This document shows positions 10,467 through 22,745 of a stretch of DNA of 64,000 nt, in pieces; position 1 is the stretch's first letter; each line of letters opens with the position of its first letter. The notes under the pieces are model-generated. The model was given only the letters and a program-made list of their open reading frames with translations. It searched no databases and was not told the DNA's origin. This stretch comes from Steinernema hermaphroditum (taxonomy: Eukaryota > Nematoda > Chromadorea > Rhabditida > Steinernematidae): positions 9,114,001-9,178,000 of the forward strand of contig CM059621.1 in assembly GCA_030435675.1 (NCBI GenBank). The letters are read 5' to 3'. A program made the position numbers and the translations under genes.

Positions 10467-13400
10467 ATGGTGCGCTACAGTATCCTAATGACCACGGCCA
10501 TCGCCTACTGGTTCATAGCAGTGCAGATCCCGAGAGGCATCGTGGCTTCCGAAATAGTGGAGCAAAAAGGTGACCCAACTCTAGCTCCGGACGAGGCTCT
10601 TCCCGAAGAGACTCCAGCTCCAGATACTCCACCTCCAGAAACACCTGCTCCAGAGGCGGAAGCTCCAGCTTCAGATACTTCACCTCCAGAGAGCGAAGTT
10701 CCGCCTGTCGAGAGCGAAGTTCCACCGGTCGAGACGGAAGTTCCGCCTGTTGTGACCGAAGTTCCACCGGTCGAGACGGAAGTTCCGCCTGTTGTGACCG
10801 AAGTTCCGCCTGTCGAGACGGAAGTTCCACCGGTCGTGACCGAAGTTCCGCCTGTCGAGAGCGAAGTTCCGCCTGTCGAGAGCGAAGTTCCACCGGTCGA
10901 GACGGAAGTTCCACCGGTCGTGACCGAAGTTCCGCCTGTCGTGACCGAAGTTCCGCCTGTCGAGACGGAAGTTCCACCGGTCGAGACGGAAGTTCCACCG
11001 GTCGTGACCGAAGTTCCGCCTGTCGTGACCGAAGTTCCACCAGTCGTGACCGAAGTTCCGCCTGTCGTGACCGAAGTTCCACCGGTCGTGACCGAAGTTC
11101 CGCCTGTCGAGAGCGAAGTTCCGCCTGTCGAGAGCGAAGTTCCACCGGTCGAGACGGAAGTTCCGCCTGTCGAGAGCGAAGTTCCACCGGTCGTGACCGA
11201 AGTTCCGCCTGTCGAGAGCGAAGTTCCGCCTGTCGAGAGCGAAGTTCCACCGGTCGAGACGGAAGTTCCACCGGTCGAGACGGAAGTTCCGCCTGTCGTG
11301 ACCGAAGTTTCACCGGTCGAGACGGAAGTTCCGCCTGTTGTGACCGAAGTTCCGCCTGTCGAGAGCGAAGTTCCACCGGTCGTGACCGAAGTTCCGCCTG
11401 TCGAGAGCGAAGTTCCGCCTGTCGAGAGCGAAGTTCCACCGGTCGAGACGGAAGTTCCACCGGTCGTGACCGAAGTTCCGCCTGTCGTGACCGAAGTTCC
11501 ACCGGTCGTGACCGAAGTTCCGCCTGTCGAGAGCGAAGTTCCGCCTGTCGAGAGCGAAGTTCCACCGGTCGAGACGGAAGTTCCACCGGTCGAGACGGAA
11601 GTTCCGCCTGTCGTGACCGAAGTTTCACCGGTCGAGACGGAAGTTCCGCCTGTTGTGACCGAAGTTCCGCCTGTCGAGAGCGAAGTTCCACCGGTCGTGA
11701 CCGAAGTTCCGCCTGTCGAGAGCGAAGTTCCGCCTGTCGAGAGCGAAGTTCCACCGGTCGAGACGGAAGTTCCACCGGTCGTGACCGAAGTTCCGCCTGT
11801 CGTGACCGAAGTTCCACCAGTCGTGACCGAAGTTCCGCCTGTCGTGACCGAAGTTCCACCGGTCGTGACCGAAGTTCCGCCTGTCGAGAGCGAAGTTCCA
11901 CCGGTCGAGACGGAAGTTCCGCCTGTCGTGACCGAAGTTTCACCGGTCGAGACGGAAGTTCCGCCTGTTGTGACCGAAGTTCCGCCTGTCGAGAGCGAAG
12001 TTCCACCGGTCGAGACGGAAGTTCCACCGGTCGTGACCGAAGTTCCGCCTGTCGTGACCGAAGTTCCGCCTGTCGTGACCGAAGTTCCGCCTGTCGCGAC
12101 CGAAGTTCCACCGGTCGTGACCGAAGTTCCGCCTGTCGAGAGCGAAGTTCCACCGGTCGAGACGGAAGTTCCACCGGTCGTGACCGAAGTTCCGCCTGTC
12201 GAGAGCGAAGTTCCACCGGTCGTGACCGAAGTTCCGCCTGTCGAGAGCGAAGTTCCACCGGTCGAGACGGAAGTTCCGCCTGTTGTGACCGAAGTTCCGC
12301 CTGTCGAGACCGAAGTTCCGCCTGTCGTGACGGAAGTTCCACCGGTCGAGACGGAAGTTCCGCCTGTCGAGACGGAAGTTCCGCCTGTTGTGACCGAAGT
12401 TCCGCCTGTCGAGACCGAAGTTCCGCCTGTCGTGACGGAAGTTCCACCGGTCGAGACGGAAGTTCCGCCTGTCGAGACGGAAGTTCCACCGGTCGAGACG
12501 GAAGTTCCGCCTGTCGAGACGGAAGTTCCACCGGTCGAGACGGAAGTTCCGCCTGTCGAGACGGAAGTTCCACCGGTCGAGACGGAAGTTCCGCCTGTCG
12601 AGAGCGAAGTTCCACCGGTCGAGACGGAAGTTCCACCGGTCGAGACGGAAGTTCCGCCTGTCGAGACGGAAGTTCCACCGGTCGAGACGGAAGTTCCGCC
12701 TGTCGAGACGGAAGTTCCGCCTGTCGAGACGGAAGTTCCAGCTCCAGATACTTCAGCTCCACAGACGGAGGCTCGAGAAACGGAAACCTCTGATACCTCC
12801 GCTCCAGAAACTGAGGCACCAGCCACAGACGCTCCAGAAACCCCCGCTGCAGAAACGGAGGCTCCAGTGACAGAGGCTCCAACGACAGAAGCTCTAACTA
12901 CTCCGGGCGCTCCGATCGCGCAGCGATGCGTTGAATTCACCGGGAAGCTCCTGCCGACGGCGACGGACTGCGAGGACAAGATCGGGCAGTGCTCCGCGTT
13001 CTTCCCGGTCCCTGACGCCTCCTCAGGGCGCGTCCGCAACATCGCCTGCGACGCCGACGACGGCGCCGTCGCCTCCTTCGCGGCGAACTGCCGCAAAACG
13101 TGCGCAATCTGCTGCGAAGACCCGGAGACCTGCAAGGACTCCGGAGGTGCCAGAGACCAAAGCGCCGTCTTTAATTGCCGTACCCCGTTTCAGCGATCGC
13201 CTGTCAGGAGGGGATGTGCACCGAGAAAGATTTTGGGCAGATGATGGAGAAGAACTGCCAGAGGACGTGCGGCCTTTGCGCGCAGTGCAAGGACACGAAC
13301 CAGTTCTGCTCCGCCATGAAGAGCATGTGCTCCGACCCGGACAACCAGGCCACTATGCGGAAGACCTGTGCCAAGACGTGTGGCTTCTGCAAGGAGCCGA

Positions 13401-14096
13401 CCACTACCGCCCCTTCGATTACGCCGACTCCGAAGGCGCCCACAAGTAGGTCTTCCCTCGCCTTCAACGCGCAGGTTACGGTCGAACGTCTTGCGACGTC
13501 CTAACCATTCCTACCGTAGCTTTCGTTCCAAATGTGCCATTGCAGCAGTTGCTCTAACAACGGCTCCTCCGCCACCACAACCCACAACGATCGAAGACCC
13601 TCCGCCACCCACGGAGACGCCGGTGGCGCCGCCACCGGGCTGCGGAGACATGGCGAACAACTGCGCACAGATGAAGAAGGAGGGCAGGTGTGAGCACCCC
13701 GCCTACCGACCCGCCCTTCTGAGGTCCTGCGCCTGGACCTGTTATGGCTGCGCCGTGACGGCGCCTCCGCCCGTGGAGACGGTGACACCCGGCATCCCCG
13801 GGTGCGAGGACACCGCCAGCAACTGCTTCGATCACGGCGATAAGTGTAACCACGCGATCTACGGGGCTCAGATGAAGACGCGCTGCCCGCAGACCTGCAA
13901 CTCATGTGGCTACGAGGCCACTCCGGCGCCGCCCGTCCTGGAGTGCGTCGACGCCACTTCCAAGTAAGCGGCGCCCTTCCTCTCCTGACTGATCTCCTTG
14001 TTCAGCTGTGACATCTGGGCGAGCAACGGGTTCTGCAGAGTGGGCGCGGAGAGCGCCAAGCGACAGTACTGCCAGAGGACTTGTGGATACTGCTGA
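10467..14096 (+). CDS. Secreted proline/threonine-rich heptapeptide-repeat protein with C-terminal ShKT domains
   Basis: The ATG at 10467 begins a hydrophobic signal peptide (residues about 5-25). A Pro/Glu/Thr-rich linker follows, then about 97 copies of a heptapeptide of the form EVPPV(E/V)(T/S), then a second Thr/Ala-rich linker and a Cys-rich tail. I read exons 10467-13146, 13194-about 13450, about 13548-13963 and a last exon ending TGA 14094-14096, all with short GT...AG introns. The tail holds four good ShKT domains (six Cys, ending CxxTCxxC) and two diverged Cys clusters near 12.93-13.26 kb. The architecture resembles nematode mucin-like surface or cuticle proteins; function is unknown. 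AATAAA at about 14110 is its likely poly(A) signal. Confidence 0.8.
10694..12732 (+). repeat. Coding minisatellite, 21-bp unit, about 97 copies
   Basis: The unit is GAAGTTCC(G/A)CC(T/G)GTC followed by six variable bases. Two synonymous spellings alternate (CCGCCTGTC and CCACCGGTC). A rare TTT-for-TTC/Ser variant (GAAGTTTCACCG) recurs at 11304, 11619 and 11934, which shows a 315-bp (15-unit) higher-order period. Confidence 0.95.
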
Positions 14097-14242
14097 GGGG
14101 CAAAGCGCCAATAAAGTTCACTTATCTTTCAGCCTTCAGTTCATTTATTTGATCTTTGGGAGAAGCAGAGAGCGCAGAAAGATTAACTTACAATTACATA
14201 AACTATAATACAACAAGCTCGTTCTTACAAGCACACTACGGC

Positions 14243-17200
14243 CTACTGCCCCTGCTGCAGCAGCTTCAGCTGCCGGAGGATCGTGTCCAGCAGTTTCTTC
14301 CGGTCCCCTCGGCCCATCCCGAAGAAGCCGTTGCTCCTCTTCTCGTACTCGATCATCCTAAGATCTCTCCATGAACAAGTACCCCGAGAAGCAGCTTACT
14401 TTTCTAGGAGGATAATGGCGTTTTCCACCTTCACGCGCACATATCTCCCCTTCTTGAGCTTGTAGTCGGCGAGGTAAGTCGTCCAGTCGGAGTCCATCAC
14501 CAGGTCGAGCAGCTGTCTCAGGGTGGCAAACGTCATCGAGAGTGTGTTGTCCTCGAAGCCGGCGACGGGACACTCGTCCGTGAACGCCTCACACTGGATG
14601 ACGTCCAGGTTGAACTGTTCGAGCGCCCCCATGCTGATCGCCTTGACTTCGCCGCTGAGCACAATGGTGCACAGCTTCTCCGCCAGGTGCTTGCACGTCT
14701 GAAACGAGGCAGACGAGACTTTGTCTGGAAGGCGCCTGAGACACAGACCTGCATGCAGCTGTGTCTCGCGAGTTGGACCGGCAGATTCGTGAAAGAGGTG
14801 AACGTCGTCGTCAGGAACTTGATGAGATCGGCGATGTAGTCGCTGGCCACGCCGCCCGCACTGCTCATCTCCCAGTCGTAGTTGGCGAGATCCATGAAGT
14901 CGTCCACCTTGCGCTTCAGCGCGGCGTCGATGTGCTGCTCGACCTCGCTGCGAACGTCTCGGAAAACGTCCTTCTTCAGCGTTACCAAGTGGCTTTGAGC
15001 GCCCACTGAGTCGCCGCGATTCGTCATCTTCGTGATGTAGTGTTCCATGGTTTCACACGACTTCTCCAGATAGCCGATGTTGATCGTTATTTGGATCAGC
15101 TGGAATCGGCTCTGTACGACGGCCAGGAATCCTGACCAACCTGCGCCAAGGATCTGTTTTTGGAGGACACGAAGTCGCTCAGCATCCACGCCCATCGGTC
15201 CAGAAGCTTGTTAGCGTACTGCCTAACAGTGTCTTCGATTTCTGACTGTGGCAACTGAAGGTGCTCCATGAACCGGAAGCAACCAACGAGGTAACTCTTC
15301 GCCTGAGAATACACTTTGGGAACGAACCGCGAGAATGGGAATTTCCGGGGAAACTGTTCCTGAAAGCGATGGCATAGAACGGGAATGCACCCTAAAACTG
15401 ACCATATCCATTCCGCGCTTGTAGAAGGGGAACTGCGTGATGACGTCCCGAAACTCCTTCTCGTTGCTCACCACGATCGCCGCGTAGTTGTCCTTTTCCA
15501 GATCATTCTTGAACTGCGAGCAGTACTCGTTCATCAGAATCTCGTTGTACGAGTCACTGCAATGAGTACTGTAGAGAAGATACCGATCACTCTCATACCG
15601 GAACTTCTGTAAGTGTTCGTACATGGGGGTGATTGTGAATCCATAACTCTTCATGGTCATTGCAAACAGTATGATTACCTTCTTCATGGTCAGCATGGTC
15701 TTCACGTCTGTGCATGAGCCCTAAGACAGAAGTTCTGAGATGAGTTCTCCGGGAAGGAACCTACGAAGTCGTTATTCATGAACGTGATCGCCTGTTTTAT
15801 CGCCATCTCCCAGAGAGAGTCCTTATACTCGGGAGTCACCAGTCCTGACTCCGTCTGCATGATGTGATCTTCGACGACGAAGAACCCGATAATCTCGTTG
15901 AGGTAGCTGACGTAAGCCGAGACGGAACCCAACTAAAACAGCTACTTAATCACACAACGGAGGCGGCGACATACGCATTTCACGGTCTGCTTGTCGCCAT
16001 CCCATCGGATAACAACTTTGCCCTGCTCCTTCCGTTGCTTACGGTAGAAGTTGTCGAACGTTTCGCGATCCCCCTGAAGTTCTCGCTATGACTCGGAAGC
16101 TGGACAAGGAATACCAGGACGTTGAAGATCTGGCAGCAGCGATGGATCGGCGTGAAGTCGATCAGATCCTGTGCACTCAAGTTGTCGTCGTCATCGTCTC
16201 CAGTGGAGGTTCGCTTCAGTTTTGGTCCAGAATCGCGCAACATTATGGAGCCGTCGGAGGAGAGCCGGATTTCTTCACGAGGGGTATTCTTCTTGACCTC
16301 TTCCTCGAACCGCCGCTTTTTCTCCACGTCGGAGATTCCAAATAGGCTTTCTTTGGCTATCTGAAGTTGGATGGTTACATAGTGGGGCTCATTTGGCTGG
16401 GAAGTACATTTTTCGAGGCTCTGTCGCCAATACGCTCCGAGACTCGTCGAATATTGGCGAGGAAGTCTTTGAATTCGTCGAACGTCTTCAGCCGAATCTC
16501 TTCTCGAATGGGCTTCATCAAATTCGCCAGGTTCTGCGTGAATCTGTACTTGTCAACGTGGTTGAAGTAGGTGTGGTCCAGCTCTTCCAGAACTTTCAAA
16601 GCCTGGTAGTACCTGAAAAGAAGCACAACTACAACGCGCTGTGTGAGGAGCGTACTTCTTGTTCGTCATCAGCTCCTGAAGTTTAGCATAGTTTTCCAGG
16701 ACGGGAAGGCACTCCGTGATCTGATCGATCGCTGTCGTGACGTTCTTCTGCAGCTTGCGATATTTGACAACCTCGGAACTCAGTTTGTGCAATCGCTCGC
16801 TCTTGATGTGGATGTCTTCGTCGATCTCCTTTACATCCTGCTGAAACGGTTGTGTCACTCGTGGAGATCAATAACGGCAACCTTTATCTCCGAACAGCGC
16901 TCCTTCAGTTGCACCAGCTGGTCGATGGCGTCGATGTAGCCTTGGAAGTGGAAAGTGCACACCTTGAGGATGTTCTTGTCGTACTGCGCGATTCGGCGTT
17001 CCAGGGAACGCGAGAACTTGTGGACGTCGCCACAGTCGTAGATGGCGCGGAGCACAAGCCCCACGCTCCCAGAGTCGGTGGTTTCCAGTTCGTAGAGGAA
17101 GAACTCCTGCTCCGCACTCATATCAGGATCTGAAAGGGACAGATACTAAAGGAATGCGGCCAGATGACTCACATGCTTGATAGGAAGTGGAAGCGGCATC

Positions 17201-17254
17201 ACTGCTCCCACCAGTCGTGTCCTTGGTGGTGCTCGCCTGCGATGTTCCGTCCAT
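14243..17254 (-). CDS. sec-15: Exocyst complex component SEC15 / EXOC6
   Basis: The exocyst tethers secretory vesicles to the plasma membrane, and SEC15 is its Rab-binding subunit. On the minus strand the ATG at 17252-17254 opens a short Ser/Thr-rich exon. The second exon carries ETTDSGSVGLVLRAIYD and FHFQGYIDAIDQLVQL, the conserved N-terminal helices. Numerous short-intron exons follow down to a SDWTTYLADY segment and a last exon with DRKKLLDTILRQLK before TAG at 14243-14245; both match the C-terminus of animal SEC15. A GT donor just after LLE shows that a TAA near 14396 lies in an intron. A TTTCAG lies a few bases upstream of the ATG, suiting trans-splicing. It sits 185 bp downstream of COG7. 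Confidence 0.88.
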
Positions 17255-17439
17255 TTTACCCTGAAACCAGAAAACTCCTTACTACCGTACTCACTGAGAA
17301 AAGATCTGAGATATTCAACGCCGACTGAACGCCACGGGCATCAACATACAGACCACAACAATCCTTTTATCGCTCCCTATAGTATATATCACTCAGTCAC
17401 CCATATTAGTCCAACACAATAAATAATAAATTAGAATAT
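17255..17439 (-). promoter_or_regulatory. COG7-SEC15 intercistronic region
   Basis: 185 bp separate the COG7 stop and the SEC15 ATG on the same strand. The 3' end of this spacer is TTTTCTGGTTTCAG followed by GGTAAA and the ATG, a strong acceptor with no donor visible between the genes. This is the spacing and signal expected of an SL2-type nematode operon junction. Confidence 0.55.
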
Positions 17440-20051
17440 CTAAACATTAGTCCTGTCCACGAGCCTCTTGGTTAAATCCACAATTTCAGGGATTGGCTTC
17501 AAACGGAGATCCACCATCGCCTCGCTGAGGAACACTGAAATCGTTGAAGTGTGCACTGTACTCGAGAGAAATTGAAGACTTACCAATGTCAGCATGGAAC
17601 TGCCTAGCCAGCTCAGGAGGTAGGCTGGATACGTCACCCACGTTTGCGTAGAATGCACGCATAACCGCAGTTCCGACCTTGTTAAGAAGCCATACGTCAG
17701 ATTCTTCTTCTAAAGCGGCAATTATTACTATTATTGCCGTCAATAAAGTTGCACTCTTCTTACCTTCTATCGGCTTCTTACCGGAAACTTCGGAATCTGC
17801 CGCATTAAGGATAGCGCTGACGAAGTTCCTATCGGTGAGGTAAGAGGCGATCGTGTTCATCTGATGTAGTAGGCCGTGGCCAACTGAAGTGATGTAGCTG
17901 TGCGGAGGGGTGCTGAAGCTGGGAAGAGAATTCATCAAGGACTCCACTGCGTCGGAGGACACCGACTGCTTTTTCTATGGGTACAAATGAGATAGAGAAC
18001 GGCGAAAGATTCCACTTTACCAATTCGGCCATCTCCTCTCCCATGTGGTAGATGATGCTGATGGCCATGGAATCGGCTTTGCAATCCAGAACTTCTCGAT
18101 TGAGAGATTCGAGCAGATTCCTATTTGCGATCAAAAAGTTCTCGCTGACTTTGTATTGTTTGGCGCTTTCCGCGAGATAGTCGTTGATCTCGTCGACGCC
18201 GGACAGCAAGTAGCCTGGAGAAGTCAATGAGACGGGATCGGGTAGAGCTGCATACCTGTGACGCAGATGGCCGAAATCTTATCTTCGGTGTTTTCTTGGA
18301 CAGTTTTGCGAAGACGAACCTCATTCTGCTCCTTCTCCATTCCAAGAAGATCGTTGTTTTTCACCAGAGAACAAAACTCTTTCAGTGCCAGCTGAAAGGG
18401 ATGTGCAAACCCTTCGTTGTAAAATCCAGCTAACCTCAACGGAAGGAACTATGTGGGCGAAGTACCTTGCGCCAAAGGTAGCTTCAGCTTCTTCGATTAA
18501 CTGTCGAATCAGTGAAAATAGGTCTTCTATGAAAACTATTATCCATGTGTGACGAGATCGGGATGCGCGTTCCGGCTGCAGAACACAGTAGGAGTCGACG
18601 AGTTGAACAAACCTGGTGGATTCTGTTGACCGAAGCCAGAAGGACCGAAGTGACCTGCTTCGTGTATCCGTCGCTTAGAATGTCAAGAAGGCGCGATGTT
18701 ATGGAAGAACACACAGCGTGAATGTGCTCGTCGCCCTGCTCTCTCACAAACGCTTCATGCTCCGCGCACTTCTAAGTCTCTATCGGTGGAAGTGTTCTGG
18801 TTAGGCAATTCTTACGTTTGCGATGCGGTGGGTAACCTGAAGGGGGTCCTGGTCAGAAGATGTTTCAATGAGCAGATTCTCGGAAATGCGCTCCCACTGA
18901 GCATTCACGCCGTCGAGAAGGTTCTCGGCGATCGCTTGCGATCCTCTTTCCTCGAGGAACTGCTCCGCAATGCTGAATGTTAGGTGAAATAGAGGATTAC
19001 GGTAGCGCACCTACCGTTTGCTGGACTTCCAAATAATAAACACTTCTTGGAGAATACGCCGCAGATCGTACTTTCCGGCTTCAGGGTCAAACATCTGTTC
19101 TAGGAAAACCTTGATCTTGTTGCGGGCGAAGGCACCCAAACTAGTTTCGAAGACTACAACGGGAATCAGAAGAAAAACGACACTCCACACAAACCATTGA
19201 TCCTATTCAGCACGTGGAACCTCTCGCGAAGGGTCTCCAGCTGCGCCATGTCTTGGTCCTCGATGGCGAAGAGGACGGCAGGGCTGTACCAGGAGAGGAA
19301 CTCGTCCTTCATCTTCTCAAAGGCGGTGTCCCTCTCCGCTTGCTTCGAGTACTTCGAGAGAACGTTGTGGCACCGCTGCAGAGTCACCAGCTTCCCGTAC
19401 ATCTCGTTCTGATCATTCTTACTGGTGGTTGAAGCCTCTCTGAAGGCCGCTGCCCATGTGATCTTCGCCTAGAACACATTACTACCAAGATGGCAGCTTA
19501 TCGCCGTTCATACCTTCACTATTTCGACAAGTTTGTCGGCCTTCGCCTTTGCAGAGTCGAACTCCAGGACGTCGTTCGTGGAAATGAGGCTTCCCTCGTT
19601 CTGCTTGAGCATCCGCATGTGACTCAAGAGGCTTCTGTCCAGTCTAGAAGTGTCGTTGACGAGCAACCCGATACCGTCCATGCTGAAATGATTTCCGTGC
19701 ACAGAGCCACCACAGAAATGTCCAACCTGACGGGCGGTTGACAGAGATTCCGCTCCCGCTCGAAGGAGTCCAGGCGGCTCGTCAGGACGCCATCGACTAC
19801 GTTCTTTGTTGCCGCCAAATCCACTTTCCCGAGATTCGAAACCTCCGCAATGACGTCGAAGCCCTTCTTTTCGACGAGCTCCTCCATGACTCCCTGCAAA
19901 CACCTACAGATTCCCCTCCACCCCGCCACTCCGGACTCACCTCTTTCAGTGCCATCTTCCTCTTCTGTTTCCGGCCGTCGATCGGATTCGGCACCGCGAC
20001 GGTCTCCAGCGAGAAAAGTTGGCAGAATGCCAAGTGACCGTTTAATGACAT
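17440..20051 (-). CDS. cogc-7: Conserved oligomeric Golgi complex subunit 7 (COG7)
   Basis: COG7 is a lobe-B subunit of the COG tether acting in retrograde transport within the Golgi. The C-terminal exons show LPSFSTPPHSYITSVGHGLL, then WLLNKVGTAVMRAFYANV and LPPELARQFHADI, aligning in order with the remembered vertebrate COG7 C-terminus. The N-terminal half reads as coiled helices (ITWAAAF, KLVTLQRCHNVLSKYSKQ, then LETLRERFHVLNRI) that fit the family. The ATG at 20051 gives the longest consistent first exon, ending in MALKE before a GT donor. A Tc1-like element begins 74 bp upstream of this ATG. The gene probably forms an operon with SEC15 downstream. Confidence 0.82.
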
Positions 20052-20804
20052 TCACAGCCAGGAATATCGCAGCGAGACCTTTGGCACCAGCCATTCCTGT
20101 GTTTGTAGTTCGGCATCCTCACTACAGTGCTCGACAAAAGTATAGGCCACCTCACTTATTCGGCAGTTTGGAGGGCTAGAGACAACTTTTGAAGAAACCG
20201 AGCACCCCACGTGAAAAAGCATCGCGAAAAAGATAGCTTCCACGAGGAAAGAAAAAATCCCTGAAGGCCATAAATAAATCTGGTAACCATTTACAGCTGG
20301 ACAAAAGTATAGGCCACCCTAGACATTTAGTTCGTATTTAAACGGTGACAAGCCCTGGTTTCACTGCAATTCACTGATATTATGTGTTTTAGGGCTATTC
20401 TGCAATGGGCGGAGGTGCATGCCCTACAAAGGTCGAAAAGGACAAAATTTAAGAGCTCCATTCTGGAGACATGTCCATATGGAATACGATACGATAGCAT
20501 ATGGCCACACCAACAGCCTTCAAATCATACACATCACCGTTTTCGGCGACGCAGATTACATAGAAGTGCAAACGAGATCAATTAAGTGCTTATGGGCATC
20601 ACTTCCCCTTTAAAACTGAGAACCCCAACTTGACCTGCATTCTTTTCCGGGTATCGGCACGATCTGGAAGGAAGGGCTTCCGAAATTTTCTTTCGCTTTC
20701 ACGTTGTAGAGCGTATGCAAAAACTTATTCTGGTCATCTTCTGCTAATTACCGACCACTACAATTAATTAACAATTAACATTTATTCCGTATCATTGATT
20801 TACA

Positions 20805-22745
20805 TCAAGCGGATCCCATTATGTTCAGCCATTGGCGCAGTGTCGTTCTTCTCGCTTGGTTCTGCCACGCTTGTGTCCTCAGCACTTTCCGGATGTCGTC
20901 TCGCCATCTTGTTCTGGGTCGTCCGAGTGGTCTCGAAACAATTGGCCTCCAGTCAATCAGGCGTTTCGACCACTTTTCTTCTTCTTCATTTGCGAGTTTC
21001 CACGCGTATTTCATCTTTCTCTTCTTTGTAGATTCCGCCACGTCAGAAACCTTCGTCACTGCGCGCAGCCAATCGTTCGTCTTCTTGTCTACGAGACGAA
21101 CGCCGACCATTCGCCGCTCCATCTTCCGCTGTGCGGTCGTAAGCCTCTTGCAGGCGGACTTCGTCAGCACCCACGTCTCCGCTCCATACAGCATCGCTGG
21201 AAGGACGCACATGTTGAACAGGCGCCGCTTCCATCTCATCTCGACGGTCGGATTGGTAAGGAACTGCTTGTACTGTTTGAATACATTCCATCCACTGCAG
21301 ATTCTTCGGCTTATTTCTTTTCCATGGTCGCGAACAAGCCGGACTTCTTGACCCAAGTAAACGAAGGATTCTACTCGTTCTACTTCACTTCCGTTCAGCA
21401 GGATCGACGTAGGTTCTGTTGATATCAGCTTGGTTTTACTTGCGTTTATCTTCAGTCCAGCTCGCTGCGATGCTTCATTCAATTCGTCCATCATCTTCTG
21501 GAGATCTTCGGCCGTTTCTGCGATGAGTGCGATGTCGTCGGCGAACCGTAGGTTTGATAGACGGCTTCCGTTGATGCTTATACCGACTTCTTCCCATTGC
21601 AGTTGCCGGAAGACATACTCCAGTGTTGCAGTAAACAGTTTGGGGCTGATTGTGTCGCCTTTTCGTACTCCGCGTCGGATTTCAATTGGCATAGGTTCGT
21701 CGTTGATGTTCACCAACGACTTGGCTTCTTGATAGATCTTTTGCAGGAGCTTAGTAATCTGCCCCGGCACTCCTTGCTGCTGCAGTGCGCTCCAGACGGC
21801 ATTCAGCTCTACACTGTCGAAGGCCTTCTCGTAGTCGACGAAGACGACGAACAGCGGCAGCCGGTATTCGCGGGATTTTTCCACTAGCTGATTGATTGCT
21901 TGTAAGTGATCAATCGTGGAGAAGTTCTTCCGGGAGCCAGCTTGTTCCACTAGTTGTGCCGCGTCGAGGATACTTTCAATCCGCTTGGTAAGCACTTTCG
22001 TAAGTAGCTTGTAGATTGCGGAGAGAAGTGATATCGGGCGATAATTCTTGAGTTCTAGTGGGTCGCCCTTCTTGTGCAGCAAGATCGTCAACGAGTCAGC
22101 CATCTTCTGTGTGATTGAACAGCGTCAGAGGCAGCTGTTGAAGAGCTTCGTCAGCTCTGGAACAAGTACGTCTTTTCCTGCTTTGAGCATTTCAACTGTT
22201 ATCTTGTCAATTCCAGGAGCCGTTCCGCTTCGCATGGTTTTCATCGCATCTTCAACTTCACATCTCAGCAGATCTGGACAGTCTTCTTGTGCTTCGCGTT
22301 CTTCATACTGGACGTCGACTGTGGAGGTATACAACGATTCATAGAACGCTTTGACCGTCTGTTTGCTCAGCAGAAGTAGAGCATAGGTTGCCATCTGCTC
22401 AGCAGAAGTAGAGCATAGGTTGCCGTCTGCTCAGCAGAAGTAGAGCATAGGTTGCCATCTGCTCAGCAGAAGTAGAGCATAGGTTGCCGTCTGCTCAGCA
22501 GAAGTAGAGCATAGGTTGCCGTCGATGTCGCGGAGTCTTGTCAGCCTTCTTCTTCCAATTCCGGCTTCTCTATTCACATTTCGCAGTCCTCTGTGAGTTC
22601 GGATCGCCTCTTCGACCAGCCGCTGATGATGTTTCACGAGGTCCTTCCTTATTTCCCGCCGAATCAATTTGTTATGTTCGGTAAGGGTGATCCGTTCTGC
22701 AGCGGTTGATCGACGATTTTTCAGGAGCCTTCTTTGTGCGAAAAG
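20805..22745 (-). mobile_element. RTE-type non-LTR retrotransposon, copy 2, 5'-truncated
   Basis: On the minus strand an RT frame of about 432 codons (20805-22103) carries NYRPISLLSAIYKLLTKVL, VDYEKAFDSV, RRGVRKGDTISPKLF, LRFADDIALI and the C-terminal RPRTRWRDDI typical of RTE-clade elements. Further upstream the frame is broken (22.1-22.7 kb) and the endonuclease is absent. Truncation occurs at the border with the Tc1-like arm. The RT frame is long enough that the insertion may be relatively recent. Confidence 0.85.
22366..22523. repeat. 32-bp minisatellite, about five copies
   Basis: Repeats of TGCTCAGCAGAAGTAGAGCA plus GGTTGCC(A/G)TC lie head to tail inside the LINE sequence. They are not spaced by unique spacers, so this is a minisatellite and not a CRISPR-like array. 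Confidence 0.9.

Noticed and set aside
10505..13135. Minus-strand ORFs of 876 and 789 codons over the heptapeptide array
   Set aside because: They are open only because the 21-bp repeat lacks stops in those frames. No signal peptide, splice-supported exons or family match, and the plus-strand gene has a signal peptide, ShKT tail and introns.
20382..20613. Tc1 transposase remnant between the arm and the LINE
   Set aside because: Small frames here show no DDE or DNA-binding motifs I can recognise, so I left the interior unassigned.
22366..22523. CRISPR-like array
   Set aside because: The 32-bp units are contiguous with no spacers and lie within a LINE; this is a eukaryotic minisatellite.
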